Numbered from the stretch's first letter, positions 28,291-38,211 are shown. The stretch is 64,000 bases of DNA from Gemmobacter caeni (GCF_003054195.1 NZ_QBKP01000001.1:124001-188000); one strand, 5' to 3'. Numbers and translations are program-made. The notes: a model not told the origin generated them from the letters alone.

Positions 28291-28340
28291 TCTGTTCCAA
28301 AATATCCTCGGGGGTACGGGGGGGCAGACAGCCCCCCGTC
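28291..28340 (-). repeat. intergenic hairpin-GATATTT element, copy B
   Basis: On the reverse strand, after the iolE stop, a hairpin GGGGGGCTGTCTGCCCCCC is followed by CCCCCGAGGATATTTTGG. The hairpin core and GAGGATATTT are the same as in the copy at 58671. It lies inside the iol operon between iolE and iolB and may lower iolB expression or stabilise the upstream mRNA. Confidence 0.65.
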
Positions 28341-28350
28341 TTCGTCCCCC

Positions 28351-29247
28351 TCACATCAGCCCGCTGGCCCGCGCCAGCCGTTTCAGCGTCGCGAGGCCCA
28401 GCGTCTGATACATCAGCGGATTGCAGCGCCTCGGGTCCTGCTCCGCCTCGATCACGATCCAGCCGTCATATCCGGCGGCCTTGAGTATCCGCATCAGAGG
28501 CGCGAAATCCACCCCGCCTTCCTGATCCCCCGGCACCGTGAAGGCGCCCGCCCGCACCGCCTGCAGAAAGCTCATCTCCTCCGTCCGGGCCCGGTGCACC
28601 ACATCGGGACGGATGTTCTTGGCATGGAAATGCCGGACCCGGCCGATATGGCGGCGCAACACCGCCTCTGGGTCGCCACCGCCAAAAGCGCAATGCCCGG
28701 CATCGAACAAAAGCTGCACATGCGGCCCCGTCGCCGTCATAAGCGCGTCGATGTCTTCCGGCGTTTCAATGATCGTGCCCATGTGGTGATGATAGACCAG
28801 CGTTACCCCTTCGCCCGCCAGATAAGCCGCGAAAGCCTCCAGCCGCGCCCCGAAGGCGCGCATCCCGGCCGCGGACAGCATGGGCCTCTCGCGCATTGGC
28901 CGGTCCGCCTCGCAATGGATCGCGTTCGAGGTTTCGCAGACGATGCAGACCTTGCAGCCATTGTGCTTGAGCTTTGCCAGATGGCCCTGCACCGCCGCGA
29001 TTTCCTCGGCCACCGTGCGGGTCAGCAGTTCCGAGGAATACCAGCCCGAGACGAAGCGCAGCCCGTATCCGGCAAGCAACGCGCGCAGGGCCTCGGGGTC
29101 ATCGGGCCAGCGATGTCCGTTCTCGATCCCGTCAAAGCCGATCTGGCGTCCGGCCTCGTCAAGGATCAGGGCGGTTGGAATATGCGCGCCGATGCTGGGA
29201 TCGTAGTCATTGGCCCAGGCGATCGGATTGGTGCCAAAGCGGATCAT
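28351..29247 (-). CDS. iolE: inosose dehydratase
   Basis: IolE removes water from scyllo-inosose (2-keto-myo-inositol). The 298-residue TIM-barrel protein begins IRFGTNPIAWANDYDPSIGA and has IGFDGIENGHRWPDD, LVYHHHMGTIIETPEDID and LLFDAGHCAFGGGDPE; the acidic and histidine residues here bind the metal in this xylose-isomerase-like family. It lies ten bases downstream of iolD. The C-terminal YDGWIVIEAEQDP is also characteristic. Confidence 0.94.
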   Translation of the reverse strand: MIRFGTNPIAWANDYDPSIGAHIPTALILDEAGRQIGFDGIENGHRWPDDPEALRALLAGYGLRFVSGWYSSELLTRTVAEEIAAVQGHLAKLKHNGCKVCIVCETSNAIHCEADRPMRERPMLSAAGMRAFGARLEAFAAYLAGEGVTLVYHHHMGTIIETPEDIDALMTATGPHVQLLFDAGHCAFGGGDPEAVLRRHIGRVRHFHAKNIRPDVVHRARTEEMSFLQAVRAGAFTVPGDQEGGVDFAPLMRILKAAGYDGWIVIEAEQDPRRCNPLMYQTLGLATLKRLARASGLM

Positions 29248-29257
29248 GGCTGCGCCC

Positions 29258-31132
29258 TCAGTTCGTCAGCCGCGCGCGGGCGGTGTTGGCGATGTAGCGC
29301 TCATAGGCCTCCCGCATCGTGTCACGGTCGCCCACTGCGGGAACCGCCACTTCCCAGAAATGACCGTGCGGGCCCGCGGCTGTCTCGATGCCGGTGCCCG
29401 GAAAATCACGGGCGGTGGTCTCGATCACGATGACGGTGGGTTTCTGCCGGCCCCGTGCCTCGCGGATGGCGCGCTGCAAGCCTGCCAGACCCGCCACCTT
29501 CACCGCATGTGCCCCCATCGAGGCCGCATGGGCCGCATAGTCGATCCGGGGCTGATCCTCGATCAGGCAGTCCTCGTAAAGATTGTTAAAGGCCGCCCCG
29601 CCACAGCCCAGAGTTTGCAGCCGGTTGATACAGCCATATCCCCGGTTGTCGGTCAGGACCACGGTAAAGGGGATGCGCCGCATCACCGCCGTGGCCAGTT
29701 CGGCATTGGCCATCATGTAACTGCCATCGCCCACGAAACAGATCACCTCGCGCGCAGGCTGCGCCAGTTTGAGCCCCATGGCCCCGGCCAGTTCATACCC
29801 CATGCAGGAATATCCGTATTCCATGTGATAGCCGCCCGGCGCCGCCTGCCACAGCAGCTTCAGCGCGCCCGGCATGGTTCCGGCGGCGCAAAGGGCGATG
29901 GTCGCCTCCGTACTGACCGCCTGCACGGCACCGATCACCTGGGCGTCACTGGGCAGCGCATCCTCCGCCACCGGGGCGCTGCAATGGGCATCGACCGCCC
30001 GCAGCCAATCGGCCCGCGCCGCGGCGTCGACCCCGGCGCAATAGCCGTCCAGCAACGGCGACAGCGCCTCCAGTGCGATCCTGGCATCGGCCACAAGGCT
30101 CAGGGCGCCATGCTTGGCCGCGTCATAGCCATGGACGTTGATCGAAACCAGCCGCGCATCCGGCGCGAACAGCGTGCGTGAGCCGGTGGTGAAATCCTGC
30201 AAGCGCGTGCCAATGCCAATCACCAGATCCGCCGCGCGCAACGCCGCGTTGGCGGCGGCAGAGCCATCGACGCCCGCTGCACCAAAGTTCATCGGATGGG
30301 CCTGCGCCAGCGCCGACTTGCCCGCCTGCGTCTCGGTCACCGCAATCCCATGGCGGCTGGCGAAAGCCGCCAGCACGGCCTCGGCGCCGGAATAGATCAC
30401 CCCGCCCCCGCAAAGGATTAACGGACGCTCTGCCGCCCGGATCTGCGCCGAAACCTCTGCAAGCTCTCGGGCATCCGGGGCCGGACGCCGGATGTGCCAG
30501 ACCTTCGGCGCAAAGAAGGCCTCCGGCCAGTCAAAGGCCTCGGCCTGCACATCCTGGCAGAACGCCAGGCAAACCGGGCCGCAATCCGCCGGATCGGTCA
30601 TCACCCGCAAGGCACGGGGCAAGGCGGTCAACAGGTGTTCGGGCCGCTGGATGCGGTCGAAATAGCGCACCACCGGGCGAAAACAGTCATTCGCGCTGAC
30701 CGTGCCGTCGTCGAAATCCTCGACCTGCTGCAAGACCGGATCGGGGCGGCGACTGGCAAAGACATCCCCCGCGATGAACAGGACCGGCAGGCGGTTCACA
30801 TGCGCCATGGCCGCCGCCGTGACCATGTTGGTCGCCCCCGGCCCGATGGACGAGGTAACGGCATGGGCCTGACGCCGTGCCCGTCCCTTGGCGAAGGCGA
30901 TGGCGGCATGGGCCATGGTCTGTTCGTTCTGTCCCCGCCAGGTCGGAAACGGCGTATTGCCGCAAAGCTGCCCGTGCAGGCCCTGGTGCAATGCCTCGCC
31001 CAGCCCAGCCACATTGCCATGGCCGAAGATCGCCCAGCAGCCTTCGATGAAACGTTCGCCCTCGGCGGTCATCTGGACCGACAGCCATTTCACCATGGCC
31101 TGCGCGGCGGTCAGCCGGATGGTCTGTGTCAT
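29258..31132 (-). CDS. iolD: 3D-(3,5/4)-trihydroxycyclohexane-1,2-dione hydrolase
   Basis: IolD opens the ring of the diketone made by IolE and is thiamine-diphosphate dependent. The 624-residue protein has the TPP-enzyme three-domain layout: N-terminal pyrimidine domain, central domain with VNRLPVLFIAGDVF, and a TPP-binding motif VCFVGDGSYMMANAELAT ending in NRGYGCINRLQ. Start 31132 follows GGGAG and overlaps the iolC stop (ATGA). It is the second gene of the inositol operon. Confidence 0.94.
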   Translation of the reverse strand: MTQTIRLTAAQAMVKWLSVQMTAEGERFIEGCWAIFGHGNVAGLGEALHQGLHGQLCGNTPFPTWRGQNEQTMAHAAIAFAKGRARRQAHAVTSSIGPGATNMVTAAAMAHVNRLPVLFIAGDVFASRRPDPVLQQVEDFDDGTVSANDCFRPVVRYFDRIQRPEHLLTALPRALRVMTDPADCGPVCLAFCQDVQAEAFDWPEAFFAPKVWHIRRPAPDARELAEVSAQIRAAERPLILCGGGVIYSGAEAVLAAFASRHGIAVTETQAGKSALAQAHPMNFGAAGVDGSAAANAALRAADLVIGIGTRLQDFTTGSRTLFAPDARLVSINVHGYDAAKHGALSLVADARIALEALSPLLDGYCAGVDAAARADWLRAVDAHCSAPVAEDALPSDAQVIGAVQAVSTEATIALCAAGTMPGALKLLWQAAPGGYHMEYGYSCMGYELAGAMGLKLAQPAREVICFVGDGSYMMANAELATAVMRRIPFTVVLTDNRGYGCINRLQTLGCGGAAFNNLYEDCLIEDQPRIDYAAHAASMGAHAVKVAGLAGLQRAIREARGRQKPTVIVIETTARDFPGTGIETAAGPHGHFWEVAVPAVGDRDTMREAYERYIANTARARLTN

Positions 31133-33036
31133 GCTCCCGCTCCGTTCTGCGCACGCGCGCTGTCCCAGACCTGACAAAGACCCTGATACCGGGCCACCAT
31201 CGCCGCAATCGCTTCGGCATCGCCGATCTCGCCCCGGAGCCAGCGCCGGGCGGCATCGGCAAAAATGGTGCGACCCACGGCGAAACCGCGCACCAGATCG
31301 TGCCGCGCCGCAAGGGCAAAGCTCTCGGCAAGCTGGTCTGCCGGGGCATCCAGACCCAGGACGACAATGCCGCGCACATGCGGGTCATTTTCCGTGATCG
31401 CTGCGCAGGCCTTTTCCCAGGCGACGGCAGAGGTGAAGGGTTCCAGCTTCCACCAGTCAGGATAGATCCCGATCTCGTAAAACCGCCGGATCAGCCGGGC
31501 CGAGGTGTCATCTTCCACCGGCCCCACCTTGGAGGGAATGATTTCCAGCAACATTTCCAGACGGTTGCGGCGGCAGGCGTGGAACAGACGCGTCACCGTC
31601 GCCTCCTGTTCCGCGCGCGTCTCGGGCGGATCATCAGGGTGGCAGAAGCACAGAACCTTCACCACCTGCTCCAGCGGCCATTCCGAAAGCCCGCCGTAAT
31701 CCGGTCCGATCTCGGGCTCCAGTTCCAGCGGCCGCGAGCCCGGCCATTCCACCGGACGCCCGATCCACAGCCCCGAACCGGCAGCCGCGTAAAGCGCCTG
31801 TCGCCCCAGACGGCCATCGCAGAGGATGCCATAGCCGGGCCTACCGGCCTGAACGCCTTTCGCCGCTTCCAGACACAAGAGCTTGAACGCGCCTATCTTT
31901 TCGGGCGTCGCGCCATCCATCGCCTCCATCTGCATCCGGTGGTCGAAGGCGAAGACCCGCATGGTGGACCAGTCGCCATGGCGATTGGTCGCCCAGTGCA
32001 CCTGCTCCAGCGCCGCATCCTTGCGCAGCGCCTTTTCCCGCACCCCGCGGCTGAGGAAGTAATTCATCTCCTCAAGGCTTGGGTAGGCCGGGGTGCAGCC
32101 ATGGCGGCTGACGGCAAAGGCCCCGCAGGCATTGGCGTACTTCAGCGCGACCGGCCAGCTTTCGCCATCCAGCCAACCCTTCAGCAGACCCGACATGAAG
32201 CCGTCGCCCGCCCCGAGCACATTGAATACCTCGATGGGGAATCCGGGGCCGGTTTCGCCGTCCTCCAGTTTATCAGGAATGGCGCCGGTGAAGGCCACCG
32301 CCCCAGCCGCCCCGCGCTTGCAGACCAGAACTGCGCCCGAAACCGCCCGCACGGCCCGGAGCGCTGCCACCGTGTCGGTACTGCCACCCGCGATGTGAAA
32401 CTCCTCTTCCGTTCCGACGATCAGGTCGAACAGATGCAGCGTGGATTGCAGCTTCGCCGTCACCGCCGCACTGGCGATGAAGCGGTTCTCGCCATCGCCA
32501 TGCCCGGACAGACCCCAGAGATTCGGGCGATAGTCGATATCCAGCGCGGTCTGCGCGCCGCTTTCGCGCGCCAGATGCAGCGCCTTCAGGACCGCTGCCT
32601 CGGTCCGGGAATGGCTCAGATGCGTGCCGGTCGCCACAACGGCGCGCGCCTCAGCGATGAAGGACGGGTCAATATCATCTTCGCACAGCGCCATATCGGC
32701 ACAGTTCTCGCGGTAGAAGATCAGGGGGAACTGGCAGTCATCGCGGATGCCCAGCAGAACGAGCGCGGTCAGCCGCTGGGGATCTGTCTTCACCCCGCGC
32801 ACATCGACACCCTCGCGCGCCAGTTCCTCGCGGATGAAGCGCCCCATGTGTTCGTCGCCGACACGCGTGATCAATGCCGATTTCAGCCCCAGACGCGCGG
32901 TGCCTGCCGCCATATTGCAGGGGCTGCCACCGATGTATTTCTGGAACGATCCCATGTCCTCCAGCCGGCCACCCACCTGCGCGCCGTAAAGGTCGACCGA
33001 CGACCGGCCAATGGTGATCACATCCAGCGTCTTCAT
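31129..33036 (-). CDS. iolC: bifunctional IolC kinase with DUF2090 domain
   Basis: Residues about 1-320 are a PfkB-type sugar kinase (5-dehydro-2-deoxygluconokinase): DVITIGRSSVDLYG, GGSPCNMAAGTARLG and the anion-hole motif NVLGAGDGFMSGLLKG. Residues about 330-635 are a DUF2090 domain, a TIM-barrel aldolase-like module proposed to act on the phosphorylated product. The fusion would join two successive steps and could replace a separate IolJ. GGGAGGGG precedes the ATG. First gene of the operon, with an IolR-type operator 46 bases upstream of the start. Confidence 0.93.
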   Translation of the reverse strand: MKTLDVITIGRSSVDLYGAQVGGRLEDMGSFQKYIGGSPCNMAAGTARLGLKSALITRVGDEHMGRFIREELAREGVDVRGVKTDPQRLTALVLLGIRDDCQFPLIFYRENCADMALCEDDIDPSFIAEARAVVATGTHLSHSRTEAAVLKALHLARESGAQTALDIDYRPNLWGLSGHGDGENRFIASAAVTAKLQSTLHLFDLIVGTEEEFHIAGGSTDTVAALRAVRAVSGAVLVCKRGAAGAVAFTGAIPDKLEDGETGPGFPIEVFNVLGAGDGFMSGLLKGWLDGESWPVALKYANACGAFAVSRHGCTPAYPSLEEMNYFLSRGVREKALRKDAALEQVHWATNRHGDWSTMRVFAFDHRMQMEAMDGATPEKIGAFKLLCLEAAKGVQAGRPGYGILCDGRLGRQALYAAAGSGLWIGRPVEWPGSRPLELEPEIGPDYGGLSEWPLEQVVKVLCFCHPDDPPETRAEQEATVTRLFHACRRNRLEMLLEIIPSKVGPVEDDTSARLIRRFYEIGIYPDWWKLEPFTSAVAWEKACAAITENDPHVRGIVVLGLDAPADQLAESFALAARHDLVRGFAVGRTIFADAARRWLRGEIGDAEAIAAMVARYQGLCQVWDSARAQNGAGA

Positions 33037-33078
33037 CCGCCCCTCCCTGCCTGCCGCCCCAAAAGGCGCGACTCCCTT

Positions 33079-33098
33079 AATGGAATATTTATTCCATT
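33079..33098. promoter_or_regulatory. probable IolR operator at iolC promoter
   Basis: A 20-base near-perfect palindrome AATGGAATATTTATTCCATT containing GGAA-N6-TTCC at 33082-33095, 46 bases before iolC. GGAA-N6-TTCC is the reported binding form for RpiR-type IolR in rhizobia, and a second copy fronts iolR. Confidence 0.75.
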
Positions 33099-33120
33099 TT
33101 AATCTGCAAGGAAAGCAGTT

Positions 33121-33951
33121 TCACGCGCTGTCCCGCGCACTCCCCACGGAAACGGCCAGGGCCAGAGCGAGCGCAATGGTTGCCGAAAGCGAACGGAACG
33201 CCCCGAAATCCACCTCGGGCACGGTCAGGATGGCATCCGAAAGCGGCACCAGCGGGCTTGAGGCATGATCGGTGATTGCCACCACTGCAACGCCCCGCTC
33301 CCGCGCCTCGGTCGCCAAAGCCAGCGTTTCCTCGGAATAGGGCGCGAAGGTGATGGCGATCAGCGCATCGCCCGCGCGCAACGCAAACCTGTGATCCAGC
33401 TTGCCCGCCCCATCGTGCAACATCGCCGGAACGGACATTTTCTCAAAGACATACGCAAGATAGCTCGACACCGGATAGGCCCGGCGGAATCCGGCGACAT
33501 GCAGCATCCCGGCCCCGGCCAACAAAGCGACCGCCCGCGCGAGCGCAGCTTCGTCTGTCGCTTTCGCCAGGGCCTCAAGGCTCTGCCGCCCTGCCTCGAC
33601 AAATTCCGCCAGAAGCGCTGCCGGGCTGCCCGCCCCGTTCTGCTTCAGGTTTTTCAGCCGCGTTGCATAATCCGGCCGCCCCGGCGCATAGGCCTCGCGA
33701 AACAGCTTCTGCATTTCGGAAAAGCCTGAAAACCCGAGGATCTGGCAGAAGCGCATCAGGGCCGAGGGCGGCACATCCGCCCCCGCCGCCAGTTCCGCCA
33801 CCGTCGACACGGCGATCCGGTCCACATTCGCGGCGATGTGATCGGCGCATTGGCGCAAACGCTTGGGCAAATCGCCCCCAATCTGCGCCAGACGGTCGTG
33901 AAACTCCTCGACACTGGCAGGCGCCGCTACCGACGCGTCAACATTCGACAT
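33121..33951 (-). CDS. iolR: RpiR-family repressor of inositol genes
   Basis: A 276-residue regulator with an N-terminal HTH_6 domain (about residues 15-90, GGDLPKRLRQCADHIAANVD then ADVPPSALMRFCQILGFSG) and a C-terminal SIS sugar-phosphate-binding domain (about 125-255, with DALIAITFAPYSEETL). RpiR regulators sense a phosphosugar; IolR members respond to a phosphorylated inositol intermediate and release the operator. It is upstream of, and co-oriented with, the iol operon but has its own operator, suggesting autoregulation. Confidence 0.87.
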   Translation of the reverse strand: MSNVDASVAAPASVEEFHDRLAQIGGDLPKRLRQCADHIAANVDRIAVSTVAELAAGADVPPSALMRFCQILGFSGFSEMQKLFREAYAPGRPDYATRLKNLKQNGAGSPAALLAEFVEAGRQSLEALAKATDEAALARAVALLAGAGMLHVAGFRRAYPVSSYLAYVFEKMSVPAMLHDGAGKLDHRFALRAGDALIAITFAPYSEETLALATEARERGVAVVAITDHASSPLVPLSDAILTVPEVDFGAFRSLSATIALALALAVSVGSARDSA

Positions 33952-33991
33952 GGATCACTCCCCGACAGATTGACTGCAGGCTAGCAGAATT

Positions 33992-34005
33992 GGAAAATTT
34001 ATTCC
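33992..34005. promoter_or_regulatory. probable IolR operator at iolR promoter
   Basis: GGAAAATTTATTCC fits GGAA-N6-TTCC and differs by one base from the core at 33082-33095. It lies 41 bases upstream of the iolR start, consistent with autoregulation. Confidence 0.7.
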
Positions 34006-34040
34006 ACACCGAAGCACTGCCGACCCCGATCATGCCCGCA

Positions 34041-34076
34041 TCAAAGCAAACGGCGCGAGGGTTGGCCCCGCGCCGT
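34041..34076 (-). terminator. terminator of the DAHP synthase gene
   Basis: On the reverse strand ACGGCGCG (34076-34069) pairs with CGCGCCGT (34057-34050) around an 11-base loop and is followed by TTTGCTTTGA. It lies 30 bases after the gene's stop codon. Confidence 0.7.
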
Positions 34077-34105
34077 CCGTTTCATCCGATCCAGGCTGAT
34101 CCGGA

Positions 34106-35476
34106 TTACATCGCCACGCGGCGCTGGTCGTCGCGGCGCGCAGTCAGCTCCTCGGAGACGAGGAAGGCCAGTTCCAGCGATTGCGAGGCGTTCAGACGCG
34201 GATCGCAGGCGGTGTGGTAGCGGTCGCTCAGGTTCTCGTCCGTTACAGCCCGCAGGCCGCCGGTGCATTCGGTCACGTCCTGGCCGGTCATCTCGAAATG
34301 CACGCCACCCGGAATGGTGCCCTCAGCCTTGTGGATCGCGAAGAACTCGCGCACCTCGCGCAGCACCGAATCGAAGGGCCGGGTCTTGTAGCCCGAGGCC
34401 GCCTTGATGGTGTTGCCGTGCATCGGGTCGCAGGACCAGACGACATTGGCACCTTCTTCCTGAACGGCCTTGATCAGGCGCGGCAGATGCTCGCCCACCT
34501 TGCCGGCACCGAAGCGCGCGATCAGGGTCAGCCGGCCAGCCTCGTTGGCCGGGTTCAGCTTGGCCATCAGCACCTTCAGATCCTCGGCCGTGGTCGAAGG
34601 GCCGCATTTCAGGCCGATCGGGTTCAGCACGCCACGGCAGAACTCGACATGGGCGCCGTCGGGCTGACGGGTGCGGTCGCCGATCCAGATCATATGGCCG
34701 GAGCCCGCCACATTCTGCCCGGTGATGGAATCGATGCGGCAAAGCGCCTCTTCATATTCCAGCAGCAGCGCCTCGTGGCTGGTGTAGAAGTCCACCCGGC
34801 TCAGTTCATGCGCGGTGTCGGAATTCACCCCGGCTGCATTCATGAAGTCGAGCGCGTCCGAGATGCGGTTCGACAGTTCGCGGTAACGCTCGGCTTTGTC
34901 ATGTTCGGCAAAGCCAAGAGTCCAGCTGTGAACTCGGTGGATGTCGGCAAAGCCGCCGGTCGAGAAGGCGCGCAGCAGATTCAGACTGGCCGCCGCCTGG
35001 GTATATGCCTGCAGCATCCGTGCCGGATCGGGCACGCGGGCATCGGCAGTGAAGTCGAAGCCGTTGATGATATCGCCACGGTAGCTCGGCAGCTCTACGC
35101 CGCCCGCCACTTCGGTCGGCGCCGAACGCGGCTTGGCGAACTGGCCCGCCATGCGGCCGACCTTGATGACCGGCACCTTGGCGCCATAGGTCAGCACGAC
35201 CGCCATTTGCAGCATGACGCGGAACGTGTCGCGGATATTGTCGGCGCTGAATTCGGCGAAGCTTTCGGCACAGTCGCCGCCTTGCAGCAGGAAGGCCTTG
35301 CCCTCGGCAGCCAGTGCAAGCTCTTTCTTCAGACGGCGCGCCTCGCCCGCAAAAACGAGGGGCGGATATTTCGCAAGCTGTGCCTCAACGGCAGTGAGTG
35401 CGGCCTGATCCGGATAGTCCGGCATCTGGACCCGCGGCTTTGCGCGCCAATCCGATTTTTGCCAGCCCTTCGTCAT
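34106..35476 (-). CDS. class II 3-deoxy-7-phosphoheptulonate synthase
   Basis: This enzyme joins phosphoenolpyruvate and erythrose 4-phosphate at the start of the shikimate pathway. The 456-residue protein is the plant/mycobacterial class II type: [64 protein letters not shown], and [21 protein letters not shown] shortened to its core [19 protein letters not shown] precedes the ATG. It is divergent from the GlxA-type regulator and monocistronic, with its own terminator. Confidence 0.95.
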   Translation of the reverse strand: MTKGWQKSDWRAKPRVQMPDYPDQAALTAVEAQLAKYPPLVFAGEARRLKKELALAAEGKAFLLQGGDCAESFAEFSADNIRDTFRVMLQMAVVLTYGAKVPVIKVGRMAGQFAKPRSAPTEVAGGVELPSYRGDIINGFDFTADARVPDPARMLQAYTQAAASLNLLRAFSTGGFADIHRVHSWTLGFAEHDKAERYRELSNRISDALDFMNAAGVNSDTAHELSRVDFYTSHEALLLEYEEALCRIDSITGQNVAGSGHMIWIGDRTRQPDGAHVEFCRGVLNPIGLKCGPSTTAEDLKVLMAKLNPANEAGRLTLIARFGAGKVGEHLPRLIKAVQEEGANVVWSCDPMHGNTIKAASGYKTRPFDSVLREVREFFAIHKAEGTIPGGVHFEMTGQDVTECTGGLRAVTDENLSDRYHTACDPRLNASQSLELAFLVSEELTARRDDQRRVAM

Positions 35477-35616
35477 GGGGTGTCTCCGTGCGTTAGCGGT
35501 AATCCGACTGCCTATAAGGAGTCGTGTCGGAAATGCAAAGAGCCAAGCAAGGATCGCCCCTTGAAGGGGGGGCTGTTTCCTGCCTAGATGTGCCGAAATC
35601 GACGCAAACGGGTCGC

Positions 35617-36642
35617 ATGATGTCCAGCCTGCCGCGCAAAGCCACGTCTATCGCCAAGGATGCAGCGCCGCGCCGCTTCATTTTCCTGTTGCTGGACCGT
35701 TTTACCATGCTGTCTTTTGCCGGTGCGATCGAACCCCTGCGCATCGCCAACCGCGTTGCGGGGCGTCAGATTTATACCTGGAAACTGGCGGGCGAAGGCG
35801 GGATAGAGGCGACCTGTTCCAACGGCGCATCCTTCAAGCTCGACATGGGGCTGGATGAGATCGACCGCGAGGATACCCTGCTGGTCTGCGGTGGCATCGA
35901 CATTGGCCGCGCCACCACGCGCGGCGTCACCGGCTGGCTGCGGCGCGAGGCGCGGCGCGGCGTGGTGATGGGGGGGCTGTGCACCGGCGCCTATTCGCTG
36001 GCCAAGGCCGGGCTGCTGGAGGGGCGCAAGGCCACGATCCACTGGGAAAACCAGGACGGATTTCTGGAAGAGTTCGAAGAGGTCAAGCTGACCAAATCGG
36101 TCTTCGTGATCGACGGCAACCGGCTGTCCACCGCCGGGGGGACCGCCTCCATCGACCTCATGCTGAAGCTGATCGCCGCCGACCATGGCGAGGATCTGGC
36201 GAATACCGTGGCTGATCAGCTGATCTACAGCTCGATCCGCACCGATCAGGATACGCAGCGTCTGTCGATCCCGACCCGGATCGGCGTGCGGCATCCCAAG
36301 CTCAGCCAGGTCATCCAGAAGATGGAAAACAACATCGAAGACCCGATGAGCCCGGCCGATCTGGCCGAGGAAGTGGGCATGTCCACCCGGCAGCTGGAGC
36401 GGCTGTTCCGCCGCTACCTGAACCGCAGTCCGAAGCGGTATTATATGGAATTGCGGCTGCAAAAGGCGCGCAATCTGCTGATGCAGACGGATATGAGCGT
36501 GATCAACGTGGCCCTGGCCTGCGGCTTTGCCAGCCCGTCGCATTTTTCGAAATGCTACCGGAGCCACTATAATACCACGCCCTACCGCGAGCGCGGAACC
36601 CAGAGCGGGATGCCCGGAATCGGGACGCGGCTGTCGATCTGA
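35617..36642 (+). CDS. GlxA-family AraC-type transcriptional regulator
   Basis: A 341-residue protein with an N-terminal DJ-1/PfpI-like domain (about residues 15-190, [21 protein letters not shown] and [16 protein letters not shown] with a nucleophile-elbow Cys) and a C-terminal AraC helix-turn-helix pair (about 235-330, [21 protein letters not shown] and [18 protein letters not shown]). Relatives often control quaternary-amine or arginine use. The start is uncertain: 35533 (ATG behind AAGGAG) and 35524 (GTG) are in frame. The amine-related ABC operon 1.8 kb downstream is a possible target, as inference only. Confidence 0.85.
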   Translation: MMSSLPRKATSIAKDAAPRRFIFLLLDRFTMLSFAGAIEPLRIANRVAGRQIYTWKLAGEGGIEATCSNGASFKLDMGLDEIDREDTLLVCGGIDIGRATTRGVTGWLRREARRGVVMGGLCTGAYSLAKAGLLEGRKATIHWENQDGFLEEFEEVKLTKSVFVIDGNRLSTAGGTASIDLMLKLIAADHGEDLANTVADQLIYSSIRTDQDTQRLSIPTRIGVRHPKLSQVIQKMENNIEDPMSPADLAEEVGMSTRQLERLFRRYLNRSPKRYYMELRLQKARNLLMQTDMSVINVALACGFASPSHFSKCYRSHYNTTPYRERGTQSGMPGIGTRLSI

Positions 36643-36649
36643 GGTCGCG

Positions 36650-37042
36650 TCAGACGGCCAGCGGGTCCGGCCCATAGGCATTCGGACCCGCCGTGCCGCG
36701 CAGGCTGGCCCAGGCAAGCAGGAACAGCACCCCGATCATAGGGATCAGCCCCAGCAGCAGCCACCAGCCTGATTTGCCAAGATCATGCAGCCGCCGCGCC
36801 CCGAGCGCCAGAATCGGCAAAAGATTCACCAGATGCCAGATCGCCCCCAAAAGGCCCGGCGAATAGGTATAACGCATCATGCCAGGCCCCGTTATCATCT
36901 GGCTGGTACCGTCGATCTGCGAGATCAGTGCCGCGACAACGATCTGAAACAGCACGAACCACCAGAAGTCCGACCGCGCCGCGCGGCCCTCAAAACTGGC
37001 ATAATTGCGATAGGCCGATTTCACGGCATCGACAGCGGTCAT
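36650..37042 (-). CDS. DUF805 family membrane protein
   Basis: A 130-residue membrane protein with the DUF805 marks: YRNYASFEGRAARSDFWWFVLFQ at the start, then about four hydrophobic segments and RRLHDLGKSGWWLLL. The function of DUF805 proteins is unknown. It converges with the GlxA-type regulator gene, eight bases apart. Confidence 0.85.
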   Translation of the reverse strand: MTAVDAVKSAYRNYASFEGRAARSDFWWFVLFQIVVAALISQIDGTSQMITGPGMMRYTYSPGLLGAIWHLVNLLPILALGARRLHDLGKSGWWLLLGLIPMIGVLFLLAWASLRGTAGPNAYGPDPLAV

Positions 37043-37107
37043 GCGGGCCTCCGGGCAATACGGTCCAAATCTGGCGCAGGCAGCGCCCGCCGTCCAGCAC
37101 CTTTGCC

Positions 37108-38211
37108 TCAGGGCGCCATGCGATAAAGCGCGCCATTTTCCACTGACAGGAACCAGATCGCACCATCCGGCCCTTCGGCCACATCGCGCAGACGGCCGGT
37201 TTCCTCCGCGGCGATACGCTCTTCGGCAAAGCCGGTCCCGGCAGGCCTGTCGGGGTCCAGTCGGCTGAGGAAACCGCTGTTCAGGCTGCCGGTGAACAGA
37301 TCGCCCGTCCAGTCAGGCACCAGCGCGCCGGAATAGACCATCAGGCCAGAGGGCGCGATGGAAGGGTCCCAGTAATGCAGGGGCTGCTCCATCCCCTCTT
37401 TCCGGGTGCCCTCGCCAATGGGGCTGTCATCATAGTTCACGCCGTAGCTGATGACGGGCCAGCCATAGTTGCGCCCCGGCTGCACTGCGTTCACCTCATC
37501 CCCGCCGCGTGCGCCATGTTCGACGGTCAGCAAGCGCCCGTCCGGCGCCAGCTCGGCGCCCTGAACATTGCGGTGCCCCAGCGAATAGACGCCGGGTTGC
37601 CAGCCCGGCAAGGACGTCGCCGGGCTGCCGTCGCGGTTCAGGTGGATGATCTTGCCAGCCGCCTTCGTCGCCTGCTGCGCCGCCATGCCCGCAGGGCCGG
37701 TCCCCCGGTCGCCGGTGGTCAGGAACAGCGTGCCATCCGGCGCCTCCACCAGCCGGGCGCCGAAATGCCGCCCGCCGCGATAGCCCTCGGCGGTAAACAT
37801 CAGCCGGAAATCCTCCAGCCGCGTCTCATCCTGCGAGAGGTGGCCGCGCCCCACGGCGGTCGCCGCACCGCCCTTCACGGGCGCGGCGAGGCTGAGCCAG
37901 ATTTCACGGCTTTGCGCGAAATCGCGCGGCACCAGAACATCCAGCAATCCCCCCTGCCCACGGGCGAAAACCTCAGGCAGCCCCGCGATGACCTGCCGCG
38001 TCTCGCCCCGCAGCAAGGTCAGTTGGCCTGCCCGCTCGGTCACCAGCACCGCGCCATCCGGCAGGAAGGCCAAAGCCCAGGGCTCCTCGAATCCGGTGGC
38101 AACCGGGGAAATCTGCATCACGCCGGCCGAAGTCTGCACTTCGCCCGCGATCACACCACCCGCGAGCATGACGCCCAGACCTACAACCGCCGCATAGCGA
38201 AAATGACGCAT
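37108..38211 (-). CDS. PQQ-dependent soluble aldose sugar dehydrogenase-like protein
   Basis: A 367-residue secreted six-bladed beta-propeller of the YliI/soluble glucose dehydrogenase group. Signal peptide FRYAAVVGLGVMLAGGVIAG, then FEEPWALAFLPDGAVLVTERAG, GDRGTGPAG, LGHRNVQGAELAPDG, VEHGARGGDEVN and NYGWPVISYG, the ring of residues around PQQ in this family. It would oxidise sugars in the periplasm if PQQ is available; no pqq genes are in this window. AAGGAG lies six bases before the ATG at 38211. Confidence 0.88.
   Translation of the reverse strand: MRHFRYAAVVGLGVMLAGGVIAGEVQTSAGVMQISPVATGFEEPWALAFLPDGAVLVTERAGQLTLLRGETRQVIAGLPEVFARGQGGLLDVLVPRDFAQSREIWLSLAAPVKGGAATAVGRGHLSQDETRLEDFRLMFTAEGYRGGRHFGARLVEAPDGTLFLTTGDRGTGPAGMAAQQATKAAGKIIHLNRDGSPATSLPGWQPGVYSLGHRNVQGAELAPDGRLLTVEHGARGGDEVNAVQPGRNYGWPVISYGVNYDDSPIGEGTRKEGMEQPLHYWDPSIAPSGLMVYSGALVPDWTGDLFTGSLNSGFLSRLDPDRPAGTGFAEERIAAEETGRLRDVAEGPDGAIWFLSVENGALYRMAP

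Noticed and set aside
31126-33102. 658-codon forward frame opposite iolC
   Set aside because: Antisense to a well-supported kinase-DUF2090 fusion.
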